This document shows positions 52,213 to 61,262 of a stretch of 64,000 nt of DNA, one piece after another; positions within the stretch are counted from its first letter, which is position 1; every line of letters begins with the position of its first letter. The notes under the pieces were generated by a model that searched no databases, was not told the origin of the DNA, and was given only the letters and a program-made list of their open reading frames with translations. Source of the stretch: Natrarchaeobius chitinivorans (GTDB lineage Archaea; Halobacteriota; Halobacteria; Halobacteriales; Natrialbaceae); the NCBI RefSeq assembly GCF_003841505.1, contig NZ_REGA01000003.1, positions 265,941 through 329,940 on the forward strand. Direction: 5' to 3'. The position numbers were made by a program, and so were the translations under genes.

Positions 52213-52301
52213 CAACCCGTCGTCGAACGGACGGTCGGCCGCGATCCACCCAGTTGCTGGGCCGGTCGCGCTCGCACGGCAGTGACGGACGACAGCCCGT
52301 C

Positions 52302-52730
52302 TCAGTTCGCTGGCCCGCAGACCTCGAGACGCTCACAACAGTCTCGTTCCGGATCGAAACAGTCGGGACACTCCTCGGGTCGGTCGATGATCGTGTCGAG
52401 ACGGTCCGCGACGGTGTCGTCGATGACGCTCTCGAGGGTTCGTGCCTCGGCGCGAAACTCCTCGACCTCGAGGACGTTCGTGAGAAATCGCTCGATGATA
52501 CAGTACGTCTGTAATGCGTCGTGGGCACGCTCTAGACCTTCGTCAGTCAGGCTGGCTCCCTTGTACTTCTCGTGGTCGACGAGTCCGCGCTCTTCGAGTT
52601 TCCCGATCATCTCGTTGACGCTTGCCGGGCTCACCTCGAGTATGTCCGCGAGCGTTCCGGTCGACGCCGGTCCGTCTTCCATCCGCTGTGCGAGATAGAT
52701 CGCTTTGAGATACTGATCTGCGGTGTTCAT
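52302..52730 (-). CDS. DtxR/MntR-family metal-dependent regulator (SirR-like)
   Basis: 142 residues. The N-terminal winged helix (Y-L-K-A-I-Y-L-A-Q, S-P-A-S-V-N-E-M-I-G-K-L-E-E-R-G-L-V) is followed by the metal-binding dimerisation domain. No SH3 domain. The C-terminus has an unusual Cys-rich tail C-P-D-C...C-C-E-R-L-E-V-C. It probably represses metal-uptake genes when Mn or Fe is bound. The ferritin-like gene lies 46 bp upstream on the same strand, so the two may form an iron or manganese unit. Confidence 0.88.
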   Translation of the reverse strand: MNTADQYLKAIYLAQRMEDGPASTGTLADILEVSPASVNEMIGKLEERGLVDHEKYKGASLTDEGLERAHDALQTYCIIERFLTNVLEVEEFRAEARTLESVIDDTVADRLDTIIDRPEECPDCFDPERDCCERLEVCGPAN

Positions 52731-52776
52731 CGCGTTCCTCCGTCGGTCTCCGTGTTCGTCTCGAGCTGTGCCCCGA

Positions 52777-53271
52777 TCATGCCCGATGCTCCATGATCTC
52801 GGTTACCTCTTCGACTCCCTCTTTTTCCTCCTCGCGGATCTCGGAGAGCGTCTCGAGCAGTCGATCTCGATCGAGCGCGTATTCGGCATCGGAGGCTTCG
52901 ATCGCGTCGATCAGGTCGTCGTAGAATTTGTACGCCGTCTCCTCGTTACACAGTTGATCGTAGAGGACGCCGTCGGTGTCTTCCGGCGGACCGTACTGGG
53001 CGTCTACTAACGCGTTGATCTCCTCGTAGGCGACGGTTTCGGCGTCGAGGTCGGCGATAAGCGCCTCGAGTCGCTCGCGGTGGTCGGCCGACTCTTCAGC
53101 GGCTTCGACGAGCAACTCCCGCACCTCCTCGTCGACTGCCTCCCGCTTTTCGGGCGGGAGCGACTCGAGGTGGTGGGCGGCGCGTGACTCGACGACTTCC
53201 TCGAGGACGACCCCGATCTGGAGGAGCCGCGCGAGTTGGTGGTCGCTCGAGACGCGCTGTCCCAGACTCAT
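52777..53271 (-). CDS. Ferritin-like / rubrerythrin-like helical protein
   Basis: 164 residues, predicted four-helix bundle. Possible di-metal ligands are the E-E-V-V-E-S-R-A-A-H-H and E-E-S-A-D-H-R-E-R segments and their C-terminal counterparts E-E-T-A-Y-K-F-Y and E-E-K-E-G-V-E-E. The two-fold E...ExxH pattern is typical of ferritin-like proteins. No rubredoxin domain. Paired with the metal regulator downstream. Confidence 0.75.
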   Translation of the reverse strand: MSLGQRVSSDHQLARLLQIGVVLEEVVESRAAHHLESLPPEKREAVDEEVRELLVEAAEESADHRERLEALIADLDAETVAYEEINALVDAQYGPPEDTDGVLYDQLCNEETAYKFYDDLIDAIEASDAEYALDRDRLLETLSEIREEEKEGVEEVTEIMEHRA

Positions 53272-53359
53272 GCCTACTCGTCGGTGTGCCTGTTACTTAA
53301 CTTCCTGCATCCGGTTCCGACGCGAACAGAGACGGCCGCGTGTCGAATCCCGGCCCGTA

Positions 53360-53818
53360 TTAGGTGTCGCTCGCCGGTTGCTGGACGATAGAGAGCCAGA
53401 AATCCTCGATCTCCTGGACGAATTCGAGGAAGTCCTCGGGCTCGACCGGCTTTTGCACGTAGTGGTCAGCCTCGAGGCCGTGGGATTTGACGATCTGTTC
53501 TCCGACATCTGAACTCGTGAGGATGACGACGGGGATGTCACGGAGCACCGGTTCGTCGTTCATCTCCGAGAGGATGTCCATGCCGTCTTTCCCAGGTAAC
53601 TGGGGCTCGAGGAGGACGAGATCCGGGTGTGACTCGTCGGTGTACTCGCCGCGCCGATGGAGGAACTCGAGGGCGGCGTCGCCGTCGGAAACGGTGTGGA
53701 CGTTGTTCGTGAGCTTCGCGTCGTCGAACGACTCCGTAAAGAGACGGGTGTCCCCCGGGTTCGGTTCGACCAGCAGGATGTCGATCGGTTTGTCTTCCCG
53801 TTCGCCCTCTCTCGTCAT
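53360..53818 (-). CDS. Atypical response-regulator receiver with Glu at the phosphorylation site
   Basis: 152 residues, single receiver domain. The usual acidic pair is E18-P19 in L-L-V-E-P-N-P-G-D instead of E-D. The phospho-accepting Asp is Glu71 in L-V-L-L-E-P-Q-L-P-G-K-D-G. Thr101/Ser102 and Lys123 (Y-V-Q-K-P) are kept. The Glu should mimic a permanently phosphorylated state, so signalling by phosphorylation is unlikely. ATG 53816-53818. No kinase adjacent. Confidence 0.88.
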   Translation of the reverse strand: MTREGEREDKPIDILLVEPNPGDTRLFTESFDDAKLTNNVHTVSDGDAALEFLHRRGEYTDESHPDLVLLEPQLPGKDGMDILSEMNDEPVLRDIPVVILTSSDVGEQIVKSHGLEADHYVQKPVEPEDFLEFVQEIEDFWLSIVQQPASDT

Positions 53819-54033
53819 GACGTACGGTTCTGGGCGCAGATGTAAAACGTCGAGGATGCGAAAACCGACAGGTTCGACCGGAGTTCCACACGGACTGGTA
53901 CCGCTGTATGCCGGGAAAATCGTAGATCGGTCGGTGTCGAGCCGAAAACGACTGATACGGTCTGGGATGGGTGATTGCCGGTCGGTCGCAAAACGGCAGG
54001 TTATCGACCAGTAAAGACTCACGGCAGATCGTC

Positions 54034-54117
54034 TGATACGGTTTACTGCAAGTCGTTACCGAAGACCGCGGGACGGCACCCGGTCGCTCCGGTACGCAGT
54101 GACAGCAATCCGCAGAG
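54034..54117. repeat. Family B palindromic element
   Basis: Left end TGATACGGTTTACTGCAAG, right end GTGACAGCAATCCGCAGA; more diverged than other copies at the right. Lies between the receiver gene and purF. Confidence 0.65.
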
Positions 54118-54126
54118 TCAGTCCCG

Positions 54127-55638
54127 TTAGTCGTCGGCGAACACCGGCCGTTCGCCGAGTTCGGGGCGGCTCACGTCGCGGTCGGTCTCCTCGCCCTCGA
54201 TGTCGTAGGGGTATTGACCGGTCACACAGCCCAGACAGAGGTCGATCCGCTCTTTCCCGAGGACCTCGGCGACGGCGTCAGTCGAGAGATAAGAGAGACT
54301 ATCCGCGTCGATTGCGTCCCGGATTTCCGCGACGGTTTTGTCCGAGGCGATCAACTCTTCGCGCGTGGCCATATCGATCCCCATGTAGCAGGGGGCGACG
54401 ATCTCCGGCGCGCCGATGCGCATGTGGACCTCTTTGGCACCGCAATCTTTGAGCAATCCGACGAGTTGCGTCGAGGTCGTTCCACGGACGATCGAGTCGT
54501 CGATGAGGGTGACGGTCTTCCCCTCGACCGTCGATTTGATCGGATTGAGTTTGAGCCGAACCGCTCGCTCACGTTCGTCCTGCGTCGGCATGATGAACGT
54601 CCGACCGACGTATCGGTTCTTCATCAGTCCCTCGGCAAACTCGACGCCGTCGTCTCCCTCTGCACGTGGTTCTCCGTCGGCCGTCGTTTCGCTCGCGGCG
54701 TCCGCATAGCCGGAGGCAAACGCCCGCCCGGAGTCGGGAACCGGCATCACGACGTCCGTGTCGACCCCGCTTTCCTCCCAGAGCTTCCGACCGAGGTTTC
54801 GCCGCGCCTCGTAGACGAGCGTCCCGTCGATGATGCTGTCCGGGCGGGCGAAGTAGACGTGCTCGAAAAAGCAGTGGGCCGTGTGTTCGCTCTCGACGAG
54901 CTGGTACGAGTCGAACCCCTGTCCGTCCTCCTCGAGGACGATCATCTCTCCCGGTTCGACGTCGCGGACGAGTTCGCCGTCGAGCGTATCGATCGCGGCC
55001 GACTCGGAGGCGAGAATGTAGCCGTCTTCCAGCTTTCCGATGCACAGCGGCCTGTTGCCTTGCGGATCCCGGACGCCAAGGATCGTATCGTCGTGACAGA
55101 TCGTAAGCGAGTACGAGCCGTGAACGCGACGCATCGTTCGTTTGACCGCTCGGACGAGATCTTCCTCGAGCAGGTTTCGTGCGAGGTCGTGGGCGATGAC
55201 CTCCGTATCACCGTCGCTTGTGAAAGCGTGGCCGACGGCCGCGAGTTCGTCACGAATTTCGTCGGCGTTGACGAGGTTTCCATTGTGGCTCAGCCCGAGC
55301 GAGCCGCTTTTGAACGAGACGGAAAACGGCTGGGCACAGCTCGAGTCGACCGATCCGGCGGTCGGGTACCGGACGTGGCCGATTCCGGAGGTCCCGTTGA
55401 GGACGTCGAGGTCACCCTCACCGAAGGCGTCGCCGACCAGCCCCATTTCGACGTGGCTGTGTTGCTGGAAGCCGTCGTGAGTGACGATCCCCGCCGACTC
55501 CTGGCCGCGGTGCTGGAGCGCGTAGAGTGCGTAGTACAACGGTCGTGCCGCGTCCCGACCGGCAAGTGAGACGCCGACGACGCCGCACTTTTCGGTCATT
55601 CCTGTTCGCCGGGGAGTCTCGCCCCGCCCATCAGTCAT
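54127..55638 (-). CDS. purF: Amidophosphoribosyltransferase PurF
   Basis: 503 residues. First step of purine synthesis. The glutaminase nucleophile is the Cys of M-T-E-K-C-G-V-V-G, exposed after removal of a short propeptide. H-R-G-Q-E-S-A-G-I follows. The PRPP motif is V-T-L-I-D-D-S-I-V-R-G-T-T. Cys residues in H-C-F-F-E-H, A-P-C-Y-M-G and C-L-G-C fit the [4Fe-4S] class. ATG 55638 gives a 17-residue propeptide; ATG 55599 would give four residues, and the sequence does not decide between them. Confidence 0.95.
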   Translation of the reverse strand: MTDGRGETPRRTGMTEKCGVVGVSLAGRDAARPLYYALYALQHRGQESAGIVTHDGFQQHSHVEMGLVGDAFGEGDLDVLNGTSGIGHVRYPTAGSVDSSCAQPFSVSFKSGSLGLSHNGNLVNADEIRDELAAVGHAFTSDGDTEVIAHDLARNLLEEDLVRAVKRTMRRVHGSYSLTICHDDTILGVRDPQGNRPLCIGKLEDGYILASESAAIDTLDGELVRDVEPGEMIVLEEDGQGFDSYQLVESEHTAHCFFEHVYFARPDSIIDGTLVYEARRNLGRKLWEESGVDTDVVMPVPDSGRAFASGYADAASETTADGEPRAEGDDGVEFAEGLMKNRYVGRTFIMPTQDERERAVRLKLNPIKSTVEGKTVTLIDDSIVRGTTSTQLVGLLKDCGAKEVHMRIGAPEIVAPCYMGIDMATREELIASDKTVAEIRDAIDADSLSYLSTDAVAEVLGKERIDLCLGCVTGQYPYDIEGEETDRDVSRPELGERPVFADD

Positions 55639-55847
55639 GGAAGTCAGTACGGCTTCGAGCCGATAAAAATCCCCGTGTTTGTGCTTTCTCTCCCCGTTTC
55701 AACTCTATATGATATGCACGTTCGTGCCTATTGTGGCCATTCAGAGCGGATCGTTGCCGTTCCGAGCGGGTCGTAGCCGTTCCGGGCCGACCGTCGCCTC
55801 CGAAGAATGACACAGTGTTCAAGAGTATCGGCTCGTAGACCTTTCGT

Positions 55848-57617
55848 ATGCGACTCGAGGAGTACTGGGGGGTCGGCCCGAAGACGCGGGAGACGTTGAT
55901 CGAGGAGATGGGCAGGGAACGTGCGATCCAGGCGATCGAGAGCGGCGACGTTCGCGCGCTCGCCGACGCCGGACTCGCACGGGGTCGAGCGACCCGCATT
56001 CTGCGTCGGGCGACCGGCGGCGACGGCATGGAGACCCTGGCAACGAGCGACGCGCGATCGGCGTACAAGGAACTGCTCGATCTGGCCGTCGAACACGCGG
56101 TGACCCAGCGCGCGGCCGATCGCATCCGCGTGCTCACGCCGCTTGTGAGTCGCGACGCGATGAACCGACGACTCGACGACGTCGTCGCCGCACGGGACGC
56201 CTGGCGTGAACTCCCCGAGGACGACCGAACGGCGGTCCTCGACGCCTACGACCGGTACGACGAACGCGACGGCAGCGAACTCGCCGCCGTTCGGGCCGCC
56301 CTCGCGCTGCTCGAGGCTGGCGTCGACTCCGGCCCGTTCGAATCGATCGCCGACCTCGATAGTGATCGACTCGAGGAGGCCGCAAACGCCCTCGCCGCGT
56401 TCGACGGCGATCGGGTGGCAACGGGTGCCGACGACGAACTCGATCGCCTCCGGCGGACGCTCGGGACCGTCGAGGACATGGACGCGAACGCACTCGAGGT
56501 GATCGACGAGCTTCGATCGGACGGCGTCCGCGACGTCGACCAGTTCCGCGAGGCGTTCGAGGACCGACTGGTGACCGAGACGGACGTGACGATCGACCGG
56601 GTTCGGGATGCGATGGTGACCGACGCGGCCGACGCGACCGACTTCGTGGGCGGGACGTTGCGGTCGCTTCGCAGCGACCTCACGGCGGCGATCGACGAGC
56701 GAGAAGCGGCCGTCGCGTCCGACCTCGAGGACGCTCTCGAGGAATCACGTGACGCCGTAGACCGGGCGGTCGAGGCAGTCGACGACATCGCCCTGCAGCT
56801 TTCGCTCGCCCGATTTGCTCTCGAGTACGACTGTACCCGTCCGACGTTCGTCGACGGCGAGCGGGCCACGGTTTCGGTCGTCGACGCGCGAAACCTCTCG
56901 CTTGCCACCCGCGACGAAGAGGCGGTCCAACCGGTCACGTACGCGTTAGGAAATCATGACGTCACCGACGTTCCCGAAGACGTCGGCTCGGTTCCGGGCG
57001 ACGAGCGCGTAGCCGTCCTCACGGGTGCGAACAGCGGCGGGAAGACGACGCTGCTCGAGACGCTGTGCCAGGTCGTGTTGCTCGCGACGATGGGGCTTCC
57101 GGTCCCAGCCGAGCGGGCGGAAGTAACGCCCGTCGACTCGCTGGTCTTTCACCGCCGTCACGCGAGTTTCAACGCGGGCGTCCTCGAGTCGACGCTGCGT
57201 TCGGTCGTGCCCCCGCTGTCCTCGGGCGGACGGACGCTGATGCTCGTCGACGAGTTCGAGGCGATCACCGAACCGGGGAGTGCTGCCGATCTCTTGCACG
57301 GACTGGTCACGCTCACCGTCGACCGCGAGGCCCTCGGCGTCTTCGTCACTCACCTCGCGGACGATCTGGAGCCGTTGCCGGCGGCGGCGCGAATCGACGG
57401 CATCTTCGCCGAGGGATTGAATCCGGACCTCGAGTTGCTCGTCGACTACCAGCCGCGGTTCGGTACAGTCGGGCGGTCGACGCCCGAGTTCATCGTCTCG
57501 CGACTGGTTGCGAACGCGAACGATCGGAGCGAGCGCGTCGGCTTCGAGACGCTCGCGGAAGCCGTCGGGAACGACGTCGTCCAGCGAACGCTCGCGGACG
57601 CGCGATGGAGCGAGTGA
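55848..57617 (+). CDS. MutS-like ATPase with N-terminal helix-hairpin-helix
   Basis: 589 residues. Residues 1-50 form an HhH DNA-binding unit (G-V-G-P-K-T-R-E-T-L). The middle is a long helical MutS core/lever region. The C-terminal ATPase has Walker A T-G-A-N-S-G-G-K-T-T near 390, Walker B L-M-L-V-D-E-F-E-A near 465 and F-V-T-H-L. The mismatch-recognition domain is absent and there is no Smr nuclease. This fits the archaeal MutS5-type/MutS-related group, with a role in recombination or repair rather than mismatch recognition. Confidence 0.85.
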   Translation: MRLEEYWGVGPKTRETLIEEMGRERAIQAIESGDVRALADAGLARGRATRILRRATGGDGMETLATSDARSAYKELLDLAVEHAVTQRAADRIRVLTPLVSRDAMNRRLDDVVAARDAWRELPEDDRTAVLDAYDRYDERDGSELAAVRAALALLEAGVDSGPFESIADLDSDRLEEAANALAAFDGDRVATGADDELDRLRRTLGTVEDMDANALEVIDELRSDGVRDVDQFREAFEDRLVTETDVTIDRVRDAMVTDAADATDFVGGTLRSLRSDLTAAIDEREAAVASDLEDALEESRDAVDRAVEAVDDIALQLSLARFALEYDCTRPTFVDGERATVSVVDARNLSLATRDEEAVQPVTYALGNHDVTDVPEDVGSVPGDERVAVLTGANSGGKTTLLETLCQVVLLATMGLPVPAERAEVTPVDSLVFHRRHASFNAGVLESTLRSVVPPLSSGGRTLMLVDEFEAITEPGSAADLLHGLVTLTVDREALGVFVTHLADDLEPLPAAARIDGIFAEGLNPDLELLVDYQPRFGTVGRSTPEFIVSRLVANANDRSERVGFETLAEAVGNDVVQRTLADARWSE

Positions 57618-57713
57618 CGGGGGAGGACAGTGGAGGTTGGGGTTTCGCGTGTGACCGAAGCGCTGACGTGACATCGGCAGGCTCAGGCGGTGATCGGTGC
57701 GTTCGCCCGGCCC

Positions 57714-58265
57714 TCATTGGTCGTCGTCCTCGAGCCAGGTATCCGGCCGAGGTGCGTACGTGGAGTCGGTGTCGTCAGTCCTGTTGCGGTAGGTGTAGAC
57801 GATCCCGCGTTCGTCCTCACACACTCGCGACTCGAGGTAGGCCTGTGCCGCCCGCCGCGAGAGCGCCCCCATCTCGATCGTATCGCCCAGCGTCGTCTTG
57901 ACGGCTCGAAACCAGGCACGGATCTCTCCGTCGCGGTCGGGATCGGCCCTGACGATCGCGCCGCGTCCTTCGTCGCGGCCGTCTCCCCACTCGAGCCAGC
58001 AGACGCGGTACACCTCGACGGCGTAGTCGTCGACGGGTGAAACCATGTACAGCGCTTCGTGAACGCAGGGATCGAGCAGGTCAGTTAGCACCCGATCGCG
58101 GGCGATCGGTCCCGTGAGGAGTTCGGTTTCGACGGCACCCTCGGCCAGCGGCGTTTCGTCGGTGATCCGTTCGGCCAAAGAGAGGTTTTCCCCGCCCCAG
58201 TGGCTGTAGCGGACGTCGAACAGACGGTCGGGTCGCCGGTAGGCGACGAGTGCTCTGTGTCCCAT
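57714..58265 (-). CDS. DUF6735 family haloarchaeal protein
   Basis: 183 residues. The start M-G-H-R-A-L-V-A-Y-R-R-P-D and Y-S-H-W-G-G match the haloarchaeal DUF6735 family as I recall it. Function unknown. The rest has Y-M-V-S-P-V-D-D-Y-A-V-E-V-Y-R-V-C-W-L-E-W, a likely beta-rich core. ATG 58263-58265. The gap to the divergent HAD gene (58266-58487) shows nothing but promoter sequence. Confidence 0.75.
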   Translation of the reverse strand: MGHRALVAYRRPDRLFDVRYSHWGGENLSLAERITDETPLAEGAVETELLTGPIARDRVLTDLLDPCVHEALYMVSPVDDYAVEVYRVCWLEWGDGRDEGRGAIVRADPDRDGEIRAWFRAVKTTLGDTIEMGALSRRAAQAYLESRVCEDERGIVYTYRNRTDDTDSTYAPRPDTWLEDDDQ

Positions 58266-58487
58266 GGTGGTCACGCTCGCGCTTGCTTCGCATCGACAGT
58301 CGAACGGAACCGGACGCCGATCTCGTCGGACATAACCGGCTCTGGTCGCCCGCCCGTACTTGAACCCCCGGACGATTTCGTTGCCACGACGTTCGGCTAC
58401 CCGTTGGTCTCGTCCCGAAAGGGGTAGTGAGCCGGCGAATCCGTCACACTCAGGTAGGGTCGATGGAATGGTTCGTCTCGAGAACCG

Positions 58488-59147
58488 ATGGACACGCGCT
58501 ACGATGCGGTGATCTTCGACAACGACGGGGTGTTGACGACGCCGACGGACCGGGACGTGTTGCTCAAGGCGATCGGCGAGGCGTTCGCGAACGTCGGCGT
58601 GACGGAACCGCCGGCGGACCACGTTCGGACGCTCGTCAGCCCGGACCCCGACTCGGTTCGCCACATTGCGGACTATCACGGCGTCGATCCGGAGGGGCTC
58701 TGGCACGCTCGCGAACGGGCCGCGATCGAGGCCCAACTCGCGGAACTCGAGGCCGGACGGAAGGGCGTCTACGACGACGTGTCCTCGCTCGAGGCACTCT
58801 CGGTTCCGACGGCGATCGTGAGCAACAACCAGCACGAGACGATTCGGAACATCCTCGAGCGCTGTGATCTCGAGGGGTTCGAGGTCTGGTACGGACGTGA
58901 GCCCTCGATCGAGGGGATCGAACGCAAGAAGCCGACGCCACACTACCTCGAGCGTGCGATCGACGATCTGGGTGCGACGAACCCGCTGTACGTGGGCGAT
59001 AGCCGCGTCGACGTTCTGGCGGCCGACGCGGCCGGGGTGCACTCGGCGTTCATCCGACGGAAACACCGGGTCGGGTACGACCTTCCGGCCGACCCCGAGC
59101 CCCACTACGAGATCGACTCACTCGAGGGGCTTCCGGAACTGGTGTAG
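58488..59147 (+). CDS. HAD-family hydrolase (phosphatase-like)
   Basis: 219 residues. Motif I F-D-N-D-G-V-L has both Asp residues, motif II I-V-S-N-N-Q, motif III K-K-P-T-P, motif IV V-G-D-S-R-V-D. It belongs to the phosphoglycolate-phosphatase-like group; the substrate is not known. ATG 58488. Confidence 0.87.
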   Translation: MDTRYDAVIFDNDGVLTTPTDRDVLLKAIGEAFANVGVTEPPADHVRTLVSPDPDSVRHIADYHGVDPEGLWHARERAAIEAQLAELEAGRKGVYDDVSSLEALSVPTAIVSNNQHETIRNILERCDLEGFEVWYGREPSIEGIERKKPTPHYLERAIDDLGATNPLYVGDSRVDVLAADAAGVHSAFIRRKHRVGYDLPADPEPHYEIDSLEGLPELV

Positions 59148-59231
59148 CCGTTCGGCGGGGCGAGAATCGAACGGGTTCGCCGTCGCTTTCACCCGGCTCA
59201 CCTTGCAACGTGAAAACCGAGTTCGTCCGGC

Positions 59232-59678
59232 TCACCCTGCCACGCGAACCCGGTTTTCCGCGCGGTCTTTGATGGCCCGGTTCATCGCCGTGAACCCGCG
59301 CTCGATTCGCCTGGCATCGAACAGGAGCGGGACGAGTGCCCCACGGAACGTCTCCCGGTGGAGCAGACGGGTCCGATCGCCGCCGTCGATCGGCTCGAGT
59401 CGGAACTCGTGGTAGCCGTCGAAGGCGAACGGAACGAGGACCCGGCCCAGCCAGGCGAGTCGGCGGTTCTCCTCGGCGGCGACGACCGTCGGCCGAAACG
59501 TGATAGGACGGGAGTCGGGCGGCTCGATTCGAACCCGAAGTCGCTCACCCTCCTTCGGAACTCCCTCGATCCGCCGGACGAAAGGGTTCCACTCCGGGTA
59601 GCTGTCGAACTCGAGGAGGACGTCCCAGACGACGTCGGGCGGTGCGTCGATTTCCTCGAACACCTCTACCTGTCTCAT
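59232..59678 (-). CDS. SRPBCC-family (START-like) ligand-binding protein
   Basis: 148 residues of the polyketide-cyclase/SRPBCC fold. Marks are P-P-D-V-V-W-D-V-L-L-E-F-D-S-Y-P-E-W-N-P-F near the start and the C-terminal helix G-F-T-A-M-N-R-A-I-K. It probably binds a hydrophobic ligand; role unknown. Start ATG 59676-59678. It lies between two plus-strand genes. Confidence 0.88.
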   Translation of the reverse strand: MRQVEVFEEIDAPPDVVWDVLLEFDSYPEWNPFVRRIEGVPKEGERLRVRIEPPDSRPITFRPTVVAAEENRRLAWLGRVLVPFAFDGYHEFRLEPIDGGDRTRLLHRETFRGALVPLLFDARRIERGFTAMNRAIKDRAENRVRVAG

Positions 59679-59806
59679 GGTAACACTTCACGTGACGGGA
59701 GAACATGCCTGTGTCGGTGGACTCCACACTGATTCACCCGCCCGCACTCGAGCGGGCAAGAAGGCGCTGGCCCGACCTATTTCCGGCCGGTCGGTGTCAC
59801 TCGCCT

Positions 59807-60613
59807 ATGACGAACGTCGCAATCACGGGCGCATCGGGGGCGGTCGGCAGGGAAGCGATCGAGGCGCTTTCGGCCGGGGGGATGAGCCTTACGCTCTTCT
59901 CGCACAGCGAAACCGAGGACCTCGAGACGACGCCGATCGAGATAACGGACCGCGAGGCGGTCTTCGACGCGCTCGAGGGACAGGACGTGTTGATCCATCT
60001 GGCGGCCAACCCGGACCCCCGCGCGGAGTGGGACGCCGTCTCGGGACCGAACGTGGAGGGGCTGTACAACGTCTACGCCGCCGCCGTGGAAAACGACCTC
60101 GAGCGGGTGGTCTTTGCGAGTTCGAATCACGCGGTCAACATGGCGAACACCGTCTCGCCGATCCGCCCCGAGTCGACGGTCGGTCGTCCCGACGTCGTTC
60201 GGCCCGACGAGCCGCCCGATCCGGACACCTACTACGGCGTGACGAAGGTCTTCGGCGAGGCGCTCGGCACCTACTACGCGAAACGTCACGGTCTGGACGT
60301 CGTCAATCTCCGGATCGGTTGGCTGCTCACGCGCGAGGAACTCCGCCAGGAGTGTGCCGACCGGGACGGCCCCGGCGAACGGTTCGCCCGCGCGATGTGG
60401 CTCAGCCCCGAAGACTGTCGACGACTGATCGAAGCGGCCACGTCCACCACGCTCGAGCGAACGCCCGCGACCGCACACGGCATTTCCGCCAACTCCGAGC
60501 GGTTCCTCTCGCTGTCGGAGACGATGCTCGAACTCGGCTACCGACCGCAGGACGACGCCGAGTCGGTGCTCGAGGACGGCGAAAATAGCCGGTCGGGACT
60601 CGAAACTGAGTGA
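59807..60613 (+). CDS. NAD-dependent epimerase/dehydratase-family protein
   Basis: 268 residues, extended SDR. Cofactor motif T-G-A-S-G-A-V-G-R at residues 7-15, catalytic Y-Y-G-V-T-K (Y-x-x-x-K) near 145, and H-L-A-A-N-P-D-P. Similar proteins include hexuronate/glucuronate dehydrogenases; the substrate here is open. Start ATG 59807; a GTG- or ATG-started extension upstream has no conserved features. Confidence 0.85.
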   Translation: MTNVAITGASGAVGREAIEALSAGGMSLTLFSHSETEDLETTPIEITDREAVFDALEGQDVLIHLAANPDPRAEWDAVSGPNVEGLYNVYAAAVENDLERVVFASSNHAVNMANTVSPIRPESTVGRPDVVRPDEPPDPDTYYGVTKVFGEALGTYYAKRHGLDVVNLRIGWLLTREELRQECADRDGPGERFARAMWLSPEDCRRLIEAATSTTLERTPATAHGISANSERFLSLSETMLELGYRPQDDAESVLEDGENSRSGLETE

Positions 60614-60726
60614 TCGACCAGAAAGCAGAATCGGCGAGAAATCTACTGTCAGTTGGCCAACAGACGGTTTCGATCGCGACTCCTGGTATCGAAAGACCGA
60701 ATATCGGGACGTTCGTACCCACTCAT

Positions 60727-60984
60727 ATGTCGACCAAGGTATCCGAATCGACCGGCTACGTCCCGAACATCCAGATGTCCGCGTTCGGGTACGTGATGGC
60801 GGCGATTATCGCGATCGTCATACTGCCGGTCCTTCCGATCATCGTCCTCGCGTGGATCTTCTGGCGGGCGTTCGTCGCGGGCGACGAGGTCGAGTCCAGA
60901 TACGAAACGTGGCGAACCGACCCGGACCGGTTGCGGCCGTCGGCGCCCGAACCGGAGACGGACGACGACGCCGAAGACGACTAG
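60727..60984 (+). CDS. Small membrane protein (DUF7535-like, 85 aa)
   Basis: One or two membrane helices (residues ~20-52) rich in Ile, Leu and Pro, then W-R-A-F-V-A-G-D-E-V-E-S-R-Y-E-T-W-R and an acidic tail. This matches small haloarchaeal membrane proteins (I recall DUF7535). Function unknown. ATG 60727. Confidence 0.7.
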   Translation: MSTKVSESTGYVPNIQMSAFGYVMAAIIAIVILPVLPIIVLAWIFWRAFVAGDEVESRYETWRTDPDRLRPSAPEPETDDDAEDD

Positions 60985-61148
60985 ACTCAGTCGACCGAAC
61001 CGAACCGTTTGACTCTCCTCGTTTGTTTTACCTCACAACAGTCACTCGCCTCCCGTTTCGGCCCACGGATCGCGAGATATCGCAAGGATCGAGATTCTCC
61101 GACGGCGTCGACCTCGAGCGAGAACGGAGCAATAATCGAGTCCCGAAG

Positions 61149-61234
61149 TGATACGGTTTACTGTAAGTCATTGTCGGCGCACCCGCGACCCGGGCGACGG
61201 GTGCGCCGGTAAACAGTTACAGTAATCCGTATGA
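61149..61234. repeat. Family B palindromic element
   Basis: TGATACGGTTTACTGTAAG at the left and GTTACAGTAATCCGTATGA at the right, with the central hairpin GGCGCACCCG...CGGGTGCGCC. Near-identical to the copy at 34831-34917. Confidence 0.8.
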
Positions 61235-61262
61235 GTGATCCGCGACGTACGAACCGTTCGCG

